Below are positions 23,453 to 37,500 of a stretch of DNA of 64,000 nt, piece after piece (position 1 is the stretch's first letter; every line of letters starts with the position of its first letter). A program made the translations under genes and the position numbers. This stretch comes from Ancylostoma caninum (taxonomy: Eukaryota; Nematoda; Chromadorea; Rhabditida; Ancylostomatidae): contig JBAJFG010000437.1 in NCBI GenBank assembly GCA_037903475.1, positions 186,001-250,000 on the forward strand, written 5' to 3'. A model generated the notes under the pieces. That model saw nothing but the letters and a program-made list of their open reading frames with translations, was not told the origin of the DNA and did no database searches.

Positions 23453-24930
23453 ATAATTTCTTAAATTAAGACCAGCTCATAAGAAATGCCAGCACCGATA
23501 CAGCAGAGTCCAGTTGCCCAGATCCGCCCCCAAGGGCCCCATCATTTTCGGGTTGTCACTCTGACTGTCTGCGCATCCTCGAAATCCGGTGAAATCACCG
23601 TTCTAGTTCTTTTTCGATCGTGTGGCCACGAAAACAACCAACTGCAGCCTTCCATAAATAGAGTCGTGTCTCAGACAGTCCTTATTTTCAATACAACATT
23701 TATGGATTTGTTGAAAGAGGACAGTATGGGTTCTCTCTAGCACTGTGTTAGCCCAAAACACGATTCCGAAAAAAAAATTTAAAAGTACAGAAAACATGAA
23801 ACAATCTACAATTTCTTCAACAATACAACAACATATAACATAAAACAACAATTCTACAATATTCTACAACTTATTTTTGGATTACCGGGTTGTTTTTCTT
23901 GAAATTGTGTGAAAGTTACACCTTTATCCCTTCGGAAAAAAATTGGCAGATCTGCACTTATTTCAAGGACAAGTCCTTCGAACATTCGCTTGCCTTGTGT
24001 TATCTACAGAATGACGGAAATTTGCAACAGATACTATAATTATTTACGGAACCAATTTAAATAAATCTGTGCATGCGTTAGTTACGGCAACACAACTTAA
24101 ACAATCCATGATCATCAAAGACGTTGGAAGAAAAGGTTTGTGAATTGGGACAGCAGTATATGGTGCCCTCTATCTAATCTATCCTTAACTTTCAGCGTTG
24201 AATGTCTTGGCTTCGTAGCAAAAACCCCCAAGAGCAAAAATGATGAAGATCACTGGTTTGTTCTGTCACTCGGAAGTAATCCAGGTTCATAAGGATTAGG
24301 CTCAGACTATGTTTACCAAGCATACACCCAAGTTCATGTCACTTACATGGCTAATTCCATTTTATCGTAGGTAACTAGTCACGGGCATAGCTGTAATCTG
24401 TATGTTTTGTTCCATTTCACTGGAGTTTTCTATGCGAATACCTCGTATTTAATCTGGTCAGCTGATTTTTAATTGGTGCGAACTTCCAGAAAAGCCATAC
24501 AGGTCTGCTGCATACCATATTGCTCCATCGTATCTGATCCGGAGAAGGCGATTTGGACCTATTTTCCCTACGTGATTTACCTGAAGAAACTAACTCCCTG
24601 GTCTCTTGTTGGTTCCTCTTCCTTTCTCTTAGAATGACTCCCCAATGCCCTGATCACTCTCTCTTACTGATCATTTTTTAAGTAACTCAATAGTAAGAGA
24701 CTAGTTCTTGCTGATAGATGAAAGGATGCTGAGAGCATGAATGTTGACCTGAAGGCAACCACTATCGCTCACCAATTGGTAAACGATTCTCCATCTAAAT
24801 CCCATTTTCTTGAGTGGTCAGCGGACTCGTAGACAAAAGCTAGATGAACATCTTATGTGACGTTTCGAAGAATCTTGTTTGATTTGATCGACATTACTCA
24901 CATTACCAACCTCTACAGCAATTATTCTAA
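23453..24930. other. intergenic, nothing assigned
   Basis: AT-rich spacer. Open frames at 23486-23740 and 23603-23851 overlap on opposite strands without any family signal. Confidence 0.45.
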
Positions 24931-24935
24931 GGATT

Positions 24936-25100
24936 GAACAGGCTTAGCGTTTCGTTTGTGTGGTTCTGGATAGATCTGCACGGATAGTAAGCTTATTGAG
25001 TAGCCCATTTCAGGCTCTGAAGACGGCGATTTGCCGAAACGTAAGTTAAAAATAACTTGTTGCCAACCTCGTCTGAAGCTCAGGAAATCAACCAAATTAT
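24936..25100 (+). repeat. solo, diverged copy of the snap-back element arm
   Basis: About 165 bp match the outer part of the right arm at 3270-3436 in the same order. Shared segments include CAGGCTTAGCGTTTCGTTTG, CCCATTTCAGGCTCTGAAGA and AACCTCGTCTGAAGCTCA. Scattered substitutions make it older than the perfect pair. No inverted partner is nearby. Confidence 0.85.
25009..25051 (+). ncRNA. hammerhead-ribozyme-like motif, third copy
   Basis: The core CTGAAGA, the GGC/GCC stem II, GAAA and ACGTA are unchanged relative to 3346-3388. The stem I 3' strand reads AGTT instead of AGCC. Opposite GGCT this still pairs in RNA through two G-U wobbles, so the fold could survive although the DNA diverged. 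Confidence 0.45.
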
Positions 25101-26600
25101 TCTCAGGATAACGTACAAGGAAGTAGGATGTGAAGGTTGAGAAAAGATTATTATTCACTTTCCGCAATAGCCTGTTTTCGGGACTTCAAATACACCAGAA
25201 TGGAAACAAGGTCACGTTGACGCCACTCATCGCTAGTTTCCGAGAAGACTTCATGTGATGACCATAGAATACATGAAATTTACCCAGCCATGATGTGTAT
25301 ACTATCTAGAAGTACTGCCCAAGAACGTACTGTGACTATAATGATTGGTGGCTGACAAGTTTGCATCCACACCGTTCGGACTTTTCGGACTTGAACGCTT
25401 CTCTCCTTCAGGCGTTAAGACGTTTACCATTACATAGAGCCTCATAATAGTCGATTCCTTGTCCCATGCGTAAAAAGAGTGGGAAAGGTTTTTTGCAGCC
25501 GTATTTTCGCATAATTGTAGCTATTTCGGAAGGTTTGAAGATAATGTTTGTTTCATTTTATGCCCTGATCTAAATCCCAGAGAAAATTTTGTTTAGAGAA
25601 ATTAGCGGAAATTAGTGGACAAAATGGAAACTTTTCAGGCTGTCTCTATCTCTTCTAAACATCTACATATAACGCTTACTGAAGTTATGGAGAAAACTCC
25701 AAATGGCCATACATGTAATTGTGGCTGTTACTGTTTACGCGCTCTTTTGCTGACGTCACTGGCTAAGTTAAAATTCTCATTTTGTTGGATCACCCATTCT
25801 TAGTCCACGTACTTATCGGAGTTTTATCACGGTGTGTTAGAACTTTTATATAATACTAGAATATGGCTCACCTTGGGAAGTATGTATCCACGAATCGTAG
25901 CGAAGAAAGTGAAGAGAGAGTAAAATCGCTGTAGTCAAAACAAACGACGAAAAAACACTGCGTCACAAATCATCACCATTAAGGCGTCAGTCCTATTCTC
26001 GGAGAATTCCAGAACGTTTCAATCTATACCTCACTAAAGTTAGTTATTTCTGAGTGCGGCTAACCCAGAAGAACCCATAGGTATGAGGTGTTCTTTTTCC
26101 TTAGAATGTTCACCGCAGTATTGGAAATCGAGCTTTAAAATCATTCCATTAGCAGAGTTTCTGTCTTCGAACAGTCTTCGAAATTTTTTTTCACCTCCTT
26201 TGTTTTTTCTTACCCTTTCCTCTTTATTTTGATATGATGCCTCCAGAGTCAGGTGATGCTTCACAATGACGAGTGATTCTATGATATTGTTCATTCATTC
26301 ATCCCTTTATTCAACGTCATTTCCTCATTGCTACAGTAGCCTAGGCATTTCCGCATAACAACCAATACAATCTTTGAGGAAAGCAATTACAGCTCTATGG
26401 AATGAGTACCTGAGCAGCAGCTGCTCTTTTTGTTTACAAATTCTACGAGAGACAATGCCATTCCCAGAAGTCTGTCCAGCTCCCATCAGAAATCAGCTGA
26501 TACTTGGCTGAATGCTCTGCATCCCAGTATTCCACCCCTATCTCTTATCCTCCAATGGAGATCCGTCAATCACTCAACCATTAGCGAAAGTTCAACCGCT
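25101..26600. other. intergenic, nothing assigned
   Basis: No supported exon, RNA gene or element boundary. Confidence 0.45.
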
Positions 26601-26639
26601 TTGTCGGCTCACTGAGGTGTGACAAGAGGTAGTTAGTTG

Positions 26640-27060
26640 CATGGCGACACGTCTGGATACTCCCCCCCCGTACTCGTCCCCCGTCCCATCCACTACCGCA
26701 CCCCGCGGCTCGTGTACCGGTATGGTTAACGACGCCACGCATGATGAACCAACAGATTATCGCCCTCACACCCCGACGAGCACCACACGGGCCTCGATCC
26801 GATCCCCTCGTCGTTGAGGCTCGTCCGGCCAATCAGGCCAAGCACCTCATTTCATTCAAAGTTTGGATTTTGCTCTTTGCACTTGGTTGCTCGTCATCAA
26901 CTCGATGCTGTCATGTGTGTACGGCTTTTTTCGTTACCTACGCAACAAGTAATTGGCAATTGTAACCGGATTATGGGACGCAGCCTGTCCGAGATTGCCT
27001 GTTTCGTGCTTTGTCGCGCTGATTTCGGTGTTTGAAATGAATGCACGTCACGAGAGTGGG
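26640..27060. other. GC-richer island
   Basis: This stretch is visibly richer in G+C and CpG than its AT-rich surroundings and contains a C8 tract. Open frames exist on both strands but none is convincing. It could be a first exon or promoter of an unseen gene, or an old element. Confidence 0.3.
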
Positions 27061-30000
27061 CTTCAATCCTCGAAGAGCTGCAGTTGACTATTCTAGAGTC
27101 CACAATTCAATTTCCAGAAAGTTTTTCGATCCCGAACCCTTCATTTTCCCCTGTTTGTCCAAGGAGAAGTAAACTGTTGGCTGACCTATTATTAGACATG
27201 GTTTTCCTCTTATGAATGGATCCCTACAATGCACAAACTATCTTTTTGAATGAAGCTTGGTTATTGAGAATGTGAAAAACACTGAAAGGATTGTTATTTA
27301 AAGAGCAACTCCAGAAAAATGTGATTTGATCAAAGCACTCTCTCTTATTCTGTTACTTTTTGGCAGACCAAAGGCGTAACCATTTCTGCTTCAAAAATTC
27401 ATTCTTTTCTCCATTTAGTTTCAAGTAAAACGCCTTTTGTTCCTGTTTTACTATTACCTTCATTACTTTCCTGATCACTACTCTCCATGTTCCTTGTAGC
27501 ATACTAATTGTAAGTAAATAAACGAAAACGAGTGAATTATGTGCTATTATTCTGATTAATATAAGTAGTCGCCAAATAACCCAGCTGCCTCAACCACGTC
27601 AGTAGTTACTTCCTTCCCAGAAAAAAAAACTCATTATTTTCCTATCAATCTTGGTACCTAGGGATCTCATGATAGCTTTGTCGTTACAGTTGTACTGGCA
27701 ACGCCAACAATACATATTGGACTTATTGCGAAATAAAAACCTTGTATCAGTACATTTTAAATGTTTATCTCCATTAAAATGTTCTCTTTCTTTGAAAATT
27801 TCCGTCAACCATTCAATATTATAATCAACACTTCCACCATTTTTATTTTCCATCCGAGATCTTCAAGCGGCGGAGATCCCCAATTTTTCTTCCACCCCCT
27901 TTCCCTGCCGCCCACTTTTTGCCTCTGCTACTGGTAGTTGCACGTTCGCTCACGTGCAGCCTGATAAAAAATACAATTACCCATTGAGTGAAAAAACCTA
28001 CACTCGAAATACGTAGTACGCAAATGTAATTGTTGGCTTAGATGATTGGAGAATCCCATCACTCAGATAGGTCTTATCGCCATTTTTACACTGTTACTTC
28101 TTGAGTAATTAGTGTTCTCTTTCGTAAGGGTGTTGCTTCATTTTGTGTTTATTCGCTTATCCGCCTGACTGTATGTCTGTCAGGCAATCAACGAGCCTTT
28201 CTTTTCGTTCATACCTCACTGATTTTTCCTTTCGTACTATTAAAATTAAAAAAAAATAATTATCAAGATAAACAATTCTATCTCACAAGGAATTAAACTA
28301 ATATCACCTTGAGTTAAATTAAAGAAGAACAGTCTTAATAATTAAATCTTCTGCTTTCTTAAAAAAACTTTATTTTCACTCATCTCTTCCACATGCATGC
28401 ATTCTTACGCAGTTCTCATCTAAGGTCTGGTTGGATAACATTACATTTTACCTGAAAAAAATCACTGTCAAAATAGTTAGGCAAACCGCATAAGTCTTCT
28501 TCATCTAACCATAACTTTCTAAAATACTAGTTACTAGTCGTTATTCCTGAAAGGACTTCAGTTTTATACTCATGCTAATTTTTTTTCTGAATAACCTCAC
28601 AAAATAGTCCAGAATAGTTCTCGTTTTTGCTCCCACACGTACTCCTACTCTTCTCATTCGATTCTTTCCCATTTTTTTCGAAGTGATGAGTTTTCCATTC
28701 AAAAGCAGACAAATTTAGTGCGATCAACACACATTTTCAGTTGTAATGTTGGTTGTGAAATCCATTAAATACTGTTCTAGAGACTCGTACTTCTTAGGTG
28801 AGCGGGAACCTTAGAGTCTTCGAAGAGATGTTCATGAATACCGGCCCCCATCGGCTATAGTCCCTTTCAAAATCGACGATAGTTGAGTATTTGTGCCTAC
28901 GATCTGCATTTCTCGCATATCTCTCCGAAAGCGGCACTATTTCTCGCGTTCTCTCTTTCTCTAGTATCTCCACAACTATGTACCTTCCCCAGTGAAACGC
29001 ACTATACCATTGATTCGCCAGTGGCATTTGCCAGTGGCATCTATCGAAATGAGCAAAAAATTACAGTTTTACATTCATCGACATCTTTTAAAAGATTTTT
29101 CGAAACTACTTACGTAAGAGTGGTGCGTTTTCGATTCTTGTTTTTCCATTTCTTTGTTTAGGGTTATCCACGTATAACTGGTCTCAATAATTGCCACAGG
29201 TGATAAACTTCCGTTTTCGACGCACAACACGCGTAACATTATAAACCAAGCCAGAACCAGCTCTGTCTCGTGCATGTGCGCTACGTTACCCTAAGGCTAC
29301 CCCAACCCAGAAAAAAAACCATCCTGAGCCAGAGCGCAGCTTTGCGGGATGATGTGGCTGTTTTTCTTAGTGGGAATTATTACTTCACGACCGTTCCTTT
29401 CATCTTAAATAAATCGTCTTTGCTCATTATTCCCTCTGAAGCCCCTGAAGTGGTCTGAGCCAACTCAAATGCTCCTCCTAAAGACTTTTTGAATAATTTC
29501 TCTTTAGGTGCACAGAAATCTCGGATCCCCTTCTCTTTTGTGCTTGGAAGAATTTGAGACCTATCCTAATAAGCTATACAATGCTCTTTAGCTTAGATTC
29601 AGTGCGGCGGATGTCGCATGATAAAAGATGATCCTGAAAAGGTGATTGGTAAGGAAATCAAGAGGATTTGTGTGATTTAACCTTAGTTTTTCAACTCTGT
29701 TCGTTAGCCGGCTACAGACAGACACTTTCGCAACACCTTCACCGTTTATTATATAGAGGGGATGCTCTCTAACACGTGATTTCAATTTTTGTACATTTTT
29801 TTGACTTCATTGAAGTTTCTCAGGCATTTCCTTTTAGATACTTCGAGCTTGTTAAATGAATTTTTCTCGAGCCCTGATCAATAATTCACAATATGATTCA
29901 AAAAAGAACTTTGTTTATGAGAAATGACACATTTTCGTACATTTGGAAGTACACGAGATTGAATGTAATTCTAAAAAAAGTGTTGTTCGTTCAAACTTCT

Positions 30001-30706
30001 GCATATTTCGTGCTTTTTTCCTCTTTTTTATTCTCTAGAAGGACATCCCAGTTGGGCAGGGGAATCAGTATCTTCCTAATAAGGGACGTCAGAAAGATAT
30101 GCATGCTGCTTCAGAATGGTGTCCCTAAGAAAATTCTCTTACGTTCGTTTTGTATATGTAATATTGCACTGCATCCATGAATCTCTCACATTCGCATAAT
30201 CAGCTCTCCGGAAAAGGGTAATAGCCCACACTCGCACGTTTCTTACCTTAGGTGCAGTGCAATTGCACAGTTTTTTCAGTGGTTTTTCACGCTCCAGCAA
30301 CCACAAAGCAACGCGCTAAGCTCAATGGTAAATTTCTGAAAGTCTGTGGAGATCGCAACGTGTTGACCGAATAATATTCGAATGATTACTCGGGTATTCG
30401 GAAGGCTGAGCTCTCTAAGATCTTCAACTAACAGTATGCATATGTACATACTGAAATTTGAAGGAATGTATCACTACCTTTTTCTAACACAAATGGAAAA
30501 TTTTCTCTGGGAATAGAGGTGGAGATGTAATTTTTGTCACTTGCTACTTTTTCATTACTTTTATGACTACTTGATTTCTTTAACTTTAACCTTTAACTAC
30601 TGACCTATCTTCATTGTCCATGAAAGATGTTGGCCTCTAAATCACAATATTCACATGGATCTATTTACTTATTCACTTATTTAATTACCATTTAAACAGC
30701 ACAATA
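27061..30706. other. intergenic, nothing assigned
   Basis: A long AT-rich spacer. Short opposite-strand frames around 28.8-29.5 kb overlap each other, as expected by chance. TCGAAT-type repeat words occur near 30370-30400. Confidence 0.45.
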
Positions 30707-30708
30707 TA

Positions 30709-31623
30709 CAGGGTGACAACAAAGTCTTTGGCCAAATATAATAAATTCTAGGACTGGGATCAGATGGTCTAGCAGTCTGGAAATTTACCTGGGCTATGTA
30801 GAATCCATGCGCTTTAGGAATCCACTCTTGGATTTCGGATAACTCTTCTGGCTTCTCCGTAGAGTTGAAAAAACCGTTGGTTACTGCTGTGCACGAGGGC
30901 CGCAAGTTGATCGAGAATTTATGACCCTGTTTTCTCGTTAGGTCTTTGCTAGGAAAGCTGGTGTTTGAGCGAACGTTAATCCAACTTCTGTGCTCTAGGG
31001 ACTACAATTCAGAGATCCAAAGGTCTCCGTTTCAGGGAGCATGATAATTATTAAGCAAATATGATGCTTTGGTGAAATCAGGGACTGAAGAGTCTGAACC
31101 AACTTTTTGTTGCTTTTTCTCTTGAAACTTGATGGAAAACTTTTGTCAAAAGCCCACCTTATTTCTGTCAGATGTGCTTAAGCCTAAGAAATAATATACC
31201 TCCCCGGGTTTCGCTCTGCCCACTTGTGCCCTTTGTTTTGTGCATTCTAGTAGGAAAAGTGGTGGTGACAGTCTATTGATCATTTTCGGTCAATAAAACA
31301 AGTTTACACTTGGATCTCTCTAGGACAGAAAGCTTATACCCTCTTCAATATTGGGCAGAAAACTGGTGATTTGAAGAGCCAATTAAAAGAAGATCTTGGA
31401 AAAGATGTCACCGAGACTCTACTTGCGGCCATTTCCATCTCGACCTGGTTTCATGTTTGCAGATCATACAAGGTTCAAATAGTAGGGCTATGGATTGTGA
31501 AATTTTGAATGTGTGTTCGCCACATTTGGGTTGTCAACGCGGATACAAAGTCATGGGTTTCCTGACAAAGCGCAAGAAATAATTGCAATAAAATCTTTGG
31601 CCAAAGATTTTGTTGTCACCCTG
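30709..31623. mobile_element. TIR element, Tc1/mariner-type ends, 915 bp
   Basis: Left end CAGGGTGACAACAAAGTCTT and right end, read inverted, CAGGGTGACAACAAAATCTT form terminal repeats of about 28 bp. TA flanks the left end; the right flank reads CA, presumably a mutated TA. No intact transposase is visible inside, so it is a non-autonomous or decayed copy. Confidence 0.8.
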
Positions 31624-33866
31624 CACTTATGTCCAAATACTAAGACAAATACTTGAGCTCACTTATTGTTCGACTGGACCAAGCCCGAATGTTGAAAGAG
31701 TACCACAGTTGCCCCAAAACCGCTAGATAACGCTGTCTGGGTAACATACAGCTTCTAGTCAGTCTTTAGACAATTCTACAGTCTGGTTCTCCCTATAAAA
31801 CTCCACACAATTTACATACAATTACCAGCCCGCATCCATCCTGACACGCGTACAATTTAAAATGACAAATGTCTCCAATTTTTAGAGCGGAAACTGGACA
31901 AAGCGTTCTATTTCAACAAAAACTCCAGCGCACAAACTGTCACGATGTTGGTGAACTCGGCTAGGTTCATCATGTACGTAGCTGATTTTTGCATGGATTT
32001 TGCGTTATTTTCGCTATAAGAGCGGATCCAAACGGAATCCCCGGAATATTCTTGAATATTTCAGCTCCTCCCGAAATTTGCAGAAATTGCAGAATTCAGA
32101 TAATTTTTTCTTGTTTCTTCAAGCATAATAATTATAAATAATACCATCATGAGTAATTTAATAGTATGTATGGCTTATATAATACTGCTTTAATAAAATA
32201 ACAGCAAGCGAACCCCTCGAATGAGCGGGAAATAAGGCTAAGGAGGAAAAGAAAAAAGAGAAACATAACATAATAGGAAATAATAATGTGTGCAGTGCAT
32301 TGTATGAAATTGTAATATATAGCAATATCATACTATAAATAAATGTAATACCCCCTTTATACCATAAATGGTATGGTAAGAAACAATAATATGCATTGTG
32401 CAATATAGATATACTGATAAATAGTAGTATAGAATAGTATACAAATAACACAATTGTACATCCTACTATATATAATGTACTACATGCTATATGTAATACA
32501 ATAGTACATTATACAGTGATACGAAAGAAATATTAGGCCGTCAAGTATGAAATGTCCGATTTTATGAGCAGTCAGTTTGACAGTCTCTATCTTCGAAGAT
32601 TTGCTAGATCTCTTCTCATCTTTATTTTCGTTATGAAGACACATCCTCTTTCTTCCAAAATCACTTCCTGGGTTTTTGATCAGTCTTCGAATTTTTGTTT
32701 GAAAGCATTTTTTGAAGAACTACTCAAGGGCGAAAAATCGTGTCGTTTTGGAACATAGGTTCCATTTTCCATCCATTAGGGCTGAGAAATCTGGGAACAT
32801 CAGGGTAGTGTTAAGGGACATTTGGCTAGCAAATGCACTGAACAGCGTTTGCTCGGGAAGTTCCGCTGTGGTGACATGAAGCTCCAAAATGAGTCTTATG
32901 ATGAACCTGGATATTGATGAGCCGGAAGCCGTAGCCGAAGCGGATAGGAGTCAAACTAGGTCAGCGTAAGCAGCAAGATGTGACTTCTATAATTGAATAA
33001 TATTTAGATACCCATGGCAATATGAGCATTAAAAGCGGTTCGGTAAACGAATTTTTCCCAGTTTGACCCTCAAAAATGGGTGCCAATTTGTGACCATTTT
33101 TCACAATTCCACGCTGCTTGAGCCAGAGGAGCAGGGGTGAGGACCCATCTGCCACTCACTGTAAGGGGCAAACTTTGCTTTATTTGACCACTTCTTACAG
33201 GGATTAGCCTATTTCTTGCTGGAGAAAATGTTCAATTTTCAACATGATGTTGGAAACGCTCTTCGCCACTTGATTGCTACTAGCTTTCAACGTTTGCAAG
33301 CTGTTGGCGCAGTCAAGCTGCAGTTAAGATGGCAGGGCTGTGGGGATACATAGTATAGGAGCATATTCGGATATCTTATACTGCATCTTGCTTTAGAAAC
33401 AAAACTCTAGTTCTCCGCATCCGAAATCGGACATTTCATTCTTGACAACCTAATATAACGCAATCGTAGCAGCAAATATTATAGCAACAATAATGAAACT
33501 GTATGCAAATAAATGTTAAATACGTATTATATATAATAACGTAGTAGTGAATGACATATACTAGTGAATATTCCAGGCCAAATAGTATAATAGTATAATG
33601 TAATGGCGATATAGTGAAAAATAATAATATACGATGATATGAAATAAGAAAATTATGCATCCTAGTCACATGTATGTAGTATAGTAGTACTAATATTATA
33701 GCAAGCGCAGTAGTAGTAGTAAACAGTAATACAAAAGAAATATGATGTAATTGTGGCAGTATAATATTATAGTAGCAATAATGAAATATATTTATGTCCT
33801 TATAACGTAGTAGTGAATAACAAATGCGAATAATATAATGTAGTAGTGTGTAACATGTAATATAGT
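31624..33866. other. AT-rich low-complexity spacer
   Basis: 32100-32540 and 33450-33866 consist largely of TAATA/TATAGTA words. A 191-codon minus-strand frame (33436-34011) crosses them; its Tyr/Ile/Leu-rich translation reflects the base composition and I do not call it a gene. Confidence 0.55.
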
Positions 33867-33972
33867 AAATATTCCAAATAAGGTAATGACATCTTAACCA
33901 AGTTTTTGAGCAGAAATCTAAATATTCCAAATAAGGTAAGGACATCTTAACCAAGTCTTTGGGCAGAAATCT
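33867..33972. repeat. 53-bp tandem duplication
   Basis: Units 33867-33919 and 33920-33972 differ at a few bases (AATATTCCAAATAAGGTAA and following). It sits at the edge of the AT-rich low-complexity block. Confidence 0.85.
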
Positions 33973-34059
33973 ATGTCTAGATTCTTGCATTGCTGCTGAT
34001 TCCGTCATCACAAGGATCAGTCTGAATTTTTTTCCTTGAATTCTTCCCCGATCCTGCGA

Positions 34060-34500
34060 AAAATCCCGTCTCGTGACGCAAGGTGATCACGTCGCACGAG
34101 ATGTGACGCCGCTTCCGAGACTCTGCCGGCGGCTCTACACCCGGCATCGACCTCATTCACATGGAGCGCGTGTGTATTTGGACACATCGTGCCTACATTT
34201 GAACCGGATACGGTGCGAAACGCACCACTTCCTCGTGGTCATCGTTTCGCTTTCGAGCGATGTTTGCTTGCGAGTTCATCTGGTCATCTTTTTGCTACGT
34301 TCATCGACGTCGATTCTCGTCTGCTTCGGCTGAGATCTGGCCGACACGCTGGCTGAGTTGCCCCATTTCCTGCGGCCTTAGATTGACAGCTAATTTTCTG
34401 ACGCTTGTCACTGATGAAAGTGCATGTGCCATTATCTGCTCTCACCTGCGCTGGCGGCTTGTTACCATTCATTCTCGCTGGCTTTCGCTATAGCCCTTGC
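34060..34500. other. GC-richer island
   Basis: CpG-containing, GC-richer DNA in AT-rich surroundings, ending near a possible donor (GAG|GTAATT at about 34509). It could be a promoter or 5' exon, perhaps for the sushi gene 4 kb downstream whose first exon is missing, but I found no signal-peptide frame to support that. Confidence 0.3.
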
Positions 34501-37500
34501 AACGTTGAGGTAATTTTCTTCAAATTTCCCAGTACTTTCTTTGGAATGCAAAAACCTCTCCTGTTTTCTTGAAGCACGAGCATTGTTCCTAGCTCTTTTC
34601 GTCCATCCAGACGCTACCTTTCTTTACAATGTTGAAATCTCTGCTGTTAATCTTTCCTGTTTTTTTTTTCAGAGTTTTTCTATAGCTTTTGTAGTTCTGG
34701 AGTTATTCCAGAAATTTTATTTCACCGTTGTCTTCACACCGTTGGTGAGCCTCATATGAAAATTACCGAATTTCCCTTCCAACATTCTAGGTATAAATAT
34801 GGAGGACCCACTAATTTTGTTGTTCTTGGGGCCACTCAAGTGAAAAGGTGTTTCTATGAGCTCTTGGCATATTCAAGCCCATATAGTACTACCTTAGGGG
34901 CCTTTATCCTTCCAAAGCTTAGTTGTTAGCTTAGTTGTTGTACGCATTTTTACAATTCTACAAACGTCGTGAAACCCTGAATTTCAAGCCTTCCACTCAA
35001 AATGAATTCACTTACGCTTTTCGAAGATTTTTCCCACTTATGCATGTGTTCTATTTCTCTCTTCCACACTGACCTCTCCATATATAGACTCTCATTATTC
35101 TGACTTAAAGAAGCGGTTCCCTTATTCTGGACATAGTCGAAGCCCTCAGCTGCTTTGGTTAAAGACACTTTTTCCCACTTAACACCCCTTAGACTACTAG
35201 ATTACTAGATACCCCAGAGATTGTAACCTCGCAATTTAAGTGCAGTAGACCAACCCCGTAGATAGAAATAAAACCCACCTGGTTAGAAGCTCCGCCTCAT
35301 GAGGTGTTGTAGCATCTTTACCATTTTTGCCCTCGGCTCCTAAGAAGAGGAATACAAAAATGCGAAAAGTCAGCATCCGCGAGGTCTGAACCACTGAACC
35401 TCCGCTTGGTAGTCTAACACATTACTCATTCGGCCATTCAGTCAACTAACATACGATGAATAAAATTCTGATGTAGTGTGGTGAAATCTCTCGTTTTCCA
35501 AGGGCGAAGTTAGATGGTGTAGGGCGTCTTGTTGGGTGAAACACCAAGCCAGATACATTTTACATACTTGGAGCTGCGAATTTTACTTCTTGCATTCCTC
35601 TCGTCAGTACATCGTTGAAATTTTAAATTTTCTTCCTCTTCTTTCAGAAACCCTCATTTCCCTGCTTTGCTTTTGCTAATTCTGCAGCTAGTGCTTTATT
35701 CGAACTTTTTCCAACTTCTCAGATTTTTTTCTGTTAAACTTTGTGTACTTTTCAGTCATCGAAGTTTCGCATTTTGTCCACTCTTCGTTTGACTATCAAA
35801 ATTCTGTAGTTTCCATGGAGTTCTTCAACTCTTGAATGCAGCTCATATCCTATTAAAAACCTTCATTTGTTCTCTACATCCAATTCATTTTTATTTTCGC
35901 ACCCGAAGCCATTTTTTTGAGTGTAACACATGTCGATAATCACCACGTTGATTAAGTCCCGCTCGTTTACCGTTACCTATTTCAGCTCGGGAAAAAACCT
36001 TCTATTTAACAAAACTAGCTTTTAGATATCTCTGCTCTATGTCATTGATGACATGATCTCGTCGTTAATATCCCTCCTTCCACTCGTCCTCGTCATTCGA
36101 TCTCAATCCCCAGAATGCCCGGAAAGTAGAGCCCCTTCTCAACTAGGTAAGCACACCTTGTTGGATGGTCTCGAAAGAGTCTTCCTTTATTTTTTTATTC
36201 ACCGATTGTTTACACGGTTTTGGTTGTAAATAATGGCTGTTTTGTGAATTATTTTTGCCCGACATAGAGTGCTGAAATCAAGTCATCCTTCAAGAAGACT
36301 TATTTGGATGTAGAGCGTTATACCTGAAGGAAGCGGTGCGGTTCAGCTCTGCGACTGGTCAATTCATCCAACTGGCCAATCACAGAACTCGACGGCACCG
36401 CCCACTCCAGGTATAACGCTCCATACCCGACTTACGTATTTCATTTGAAAGTATCATGATCTATGTAAGTAGGTGTCCGGAGAAAATGGAAATTCAAATG
36501 GGTAAACTGAAGATTACATGCCTATTCCAGAATTACTGTACTAATAGGTCTCGAATTCTCGCCAAAATCTAGATCGATTAGAAAAATCGGCAGATTCTCT
36601 CTCAATTTTAGACGAGACCTCCAAAAAACCTCCTTTTCTCTGGATATCCCGACCATTGTTCCCACAAATTGTCCACAACTAATCCGGATAAATGACTTTG
36701 CCCTTTTCGGTCCATTTGCCCTGTACAGCAATCGAAATCGAAAAAATCTCGTATTTGACTGCGATTTTTGTGGAAAAAAGTAAAGTAAAAAACAGACATG
36801 CTAGAAAAATACAGCCGAATGTGAGCAGAACCAAATTTGCGACATCATAGAGGGAGAAATACTCTTCTATTCTGATGATCCAAGCCAGTTTTCCATCACT
36901 CCAACTGTTGCGGAGTCGGTTTACAACACAGAGCAGACTCTTTCAAAAGAAATAACAACAGATTTCCAGTTATTTCTGGCCAAATTTCTAAGAATATCTG
37001 GTCTTATATGAAGAATAGAAAAAAAGAAATAATACTTTCCACCTCGAAGGAGTAGCAAGAATGAATAACATTGGCTGAAGTAATACAAAAACGAATATTT
37101 GTATCACAAGGTACAACGCAACGATTATCAACTTTCAACAAACGTGGCTCACCTAATTCTTATTGATCTAAAGACTTTATATAAGAATCCAATTCCAAAC
37201 CAGGAATATCACTAAACTCATATCTTCAATATCATTGGTGACATGTAACCTTATTAGCTAAATTACTATCTAAACGGTCATTTATTTAACACCCTGAAAT
37301 TAACAGCCTTTTTTAACGAATTGGCAAGATTAGTTAATAGCAGCCAAATAGCCAGTCAAACGGAAAAAAAAAGTAAGAAAATATCCCGTGCTAGTAGGCA
37401 AATCCAAATTTTCTTCGGAACAACGTCATCCACTACCACGTAGATGACGGTGTTTTATCTACAAATATCTACAAAAGACCCTAACCGGTTCAAATCATAC

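Noticed and set aside
33436..34011. 191-codon minus-strand open frame
   Set aside because: It runs through AT-rich TAATA/TATAGTA low-complexity DNA; the Tyr/Ile/Leu-rich translation follows from base composition and part is a 53-bp tandem duplication.
35330..35440. Possible tRNA-like segment on the minus strand
   Set aside because: Words resembling A and B boxes are present, but no cloverleaf with a proper acceptor stem and B box (GGTTCGANTCC) could be drawn.
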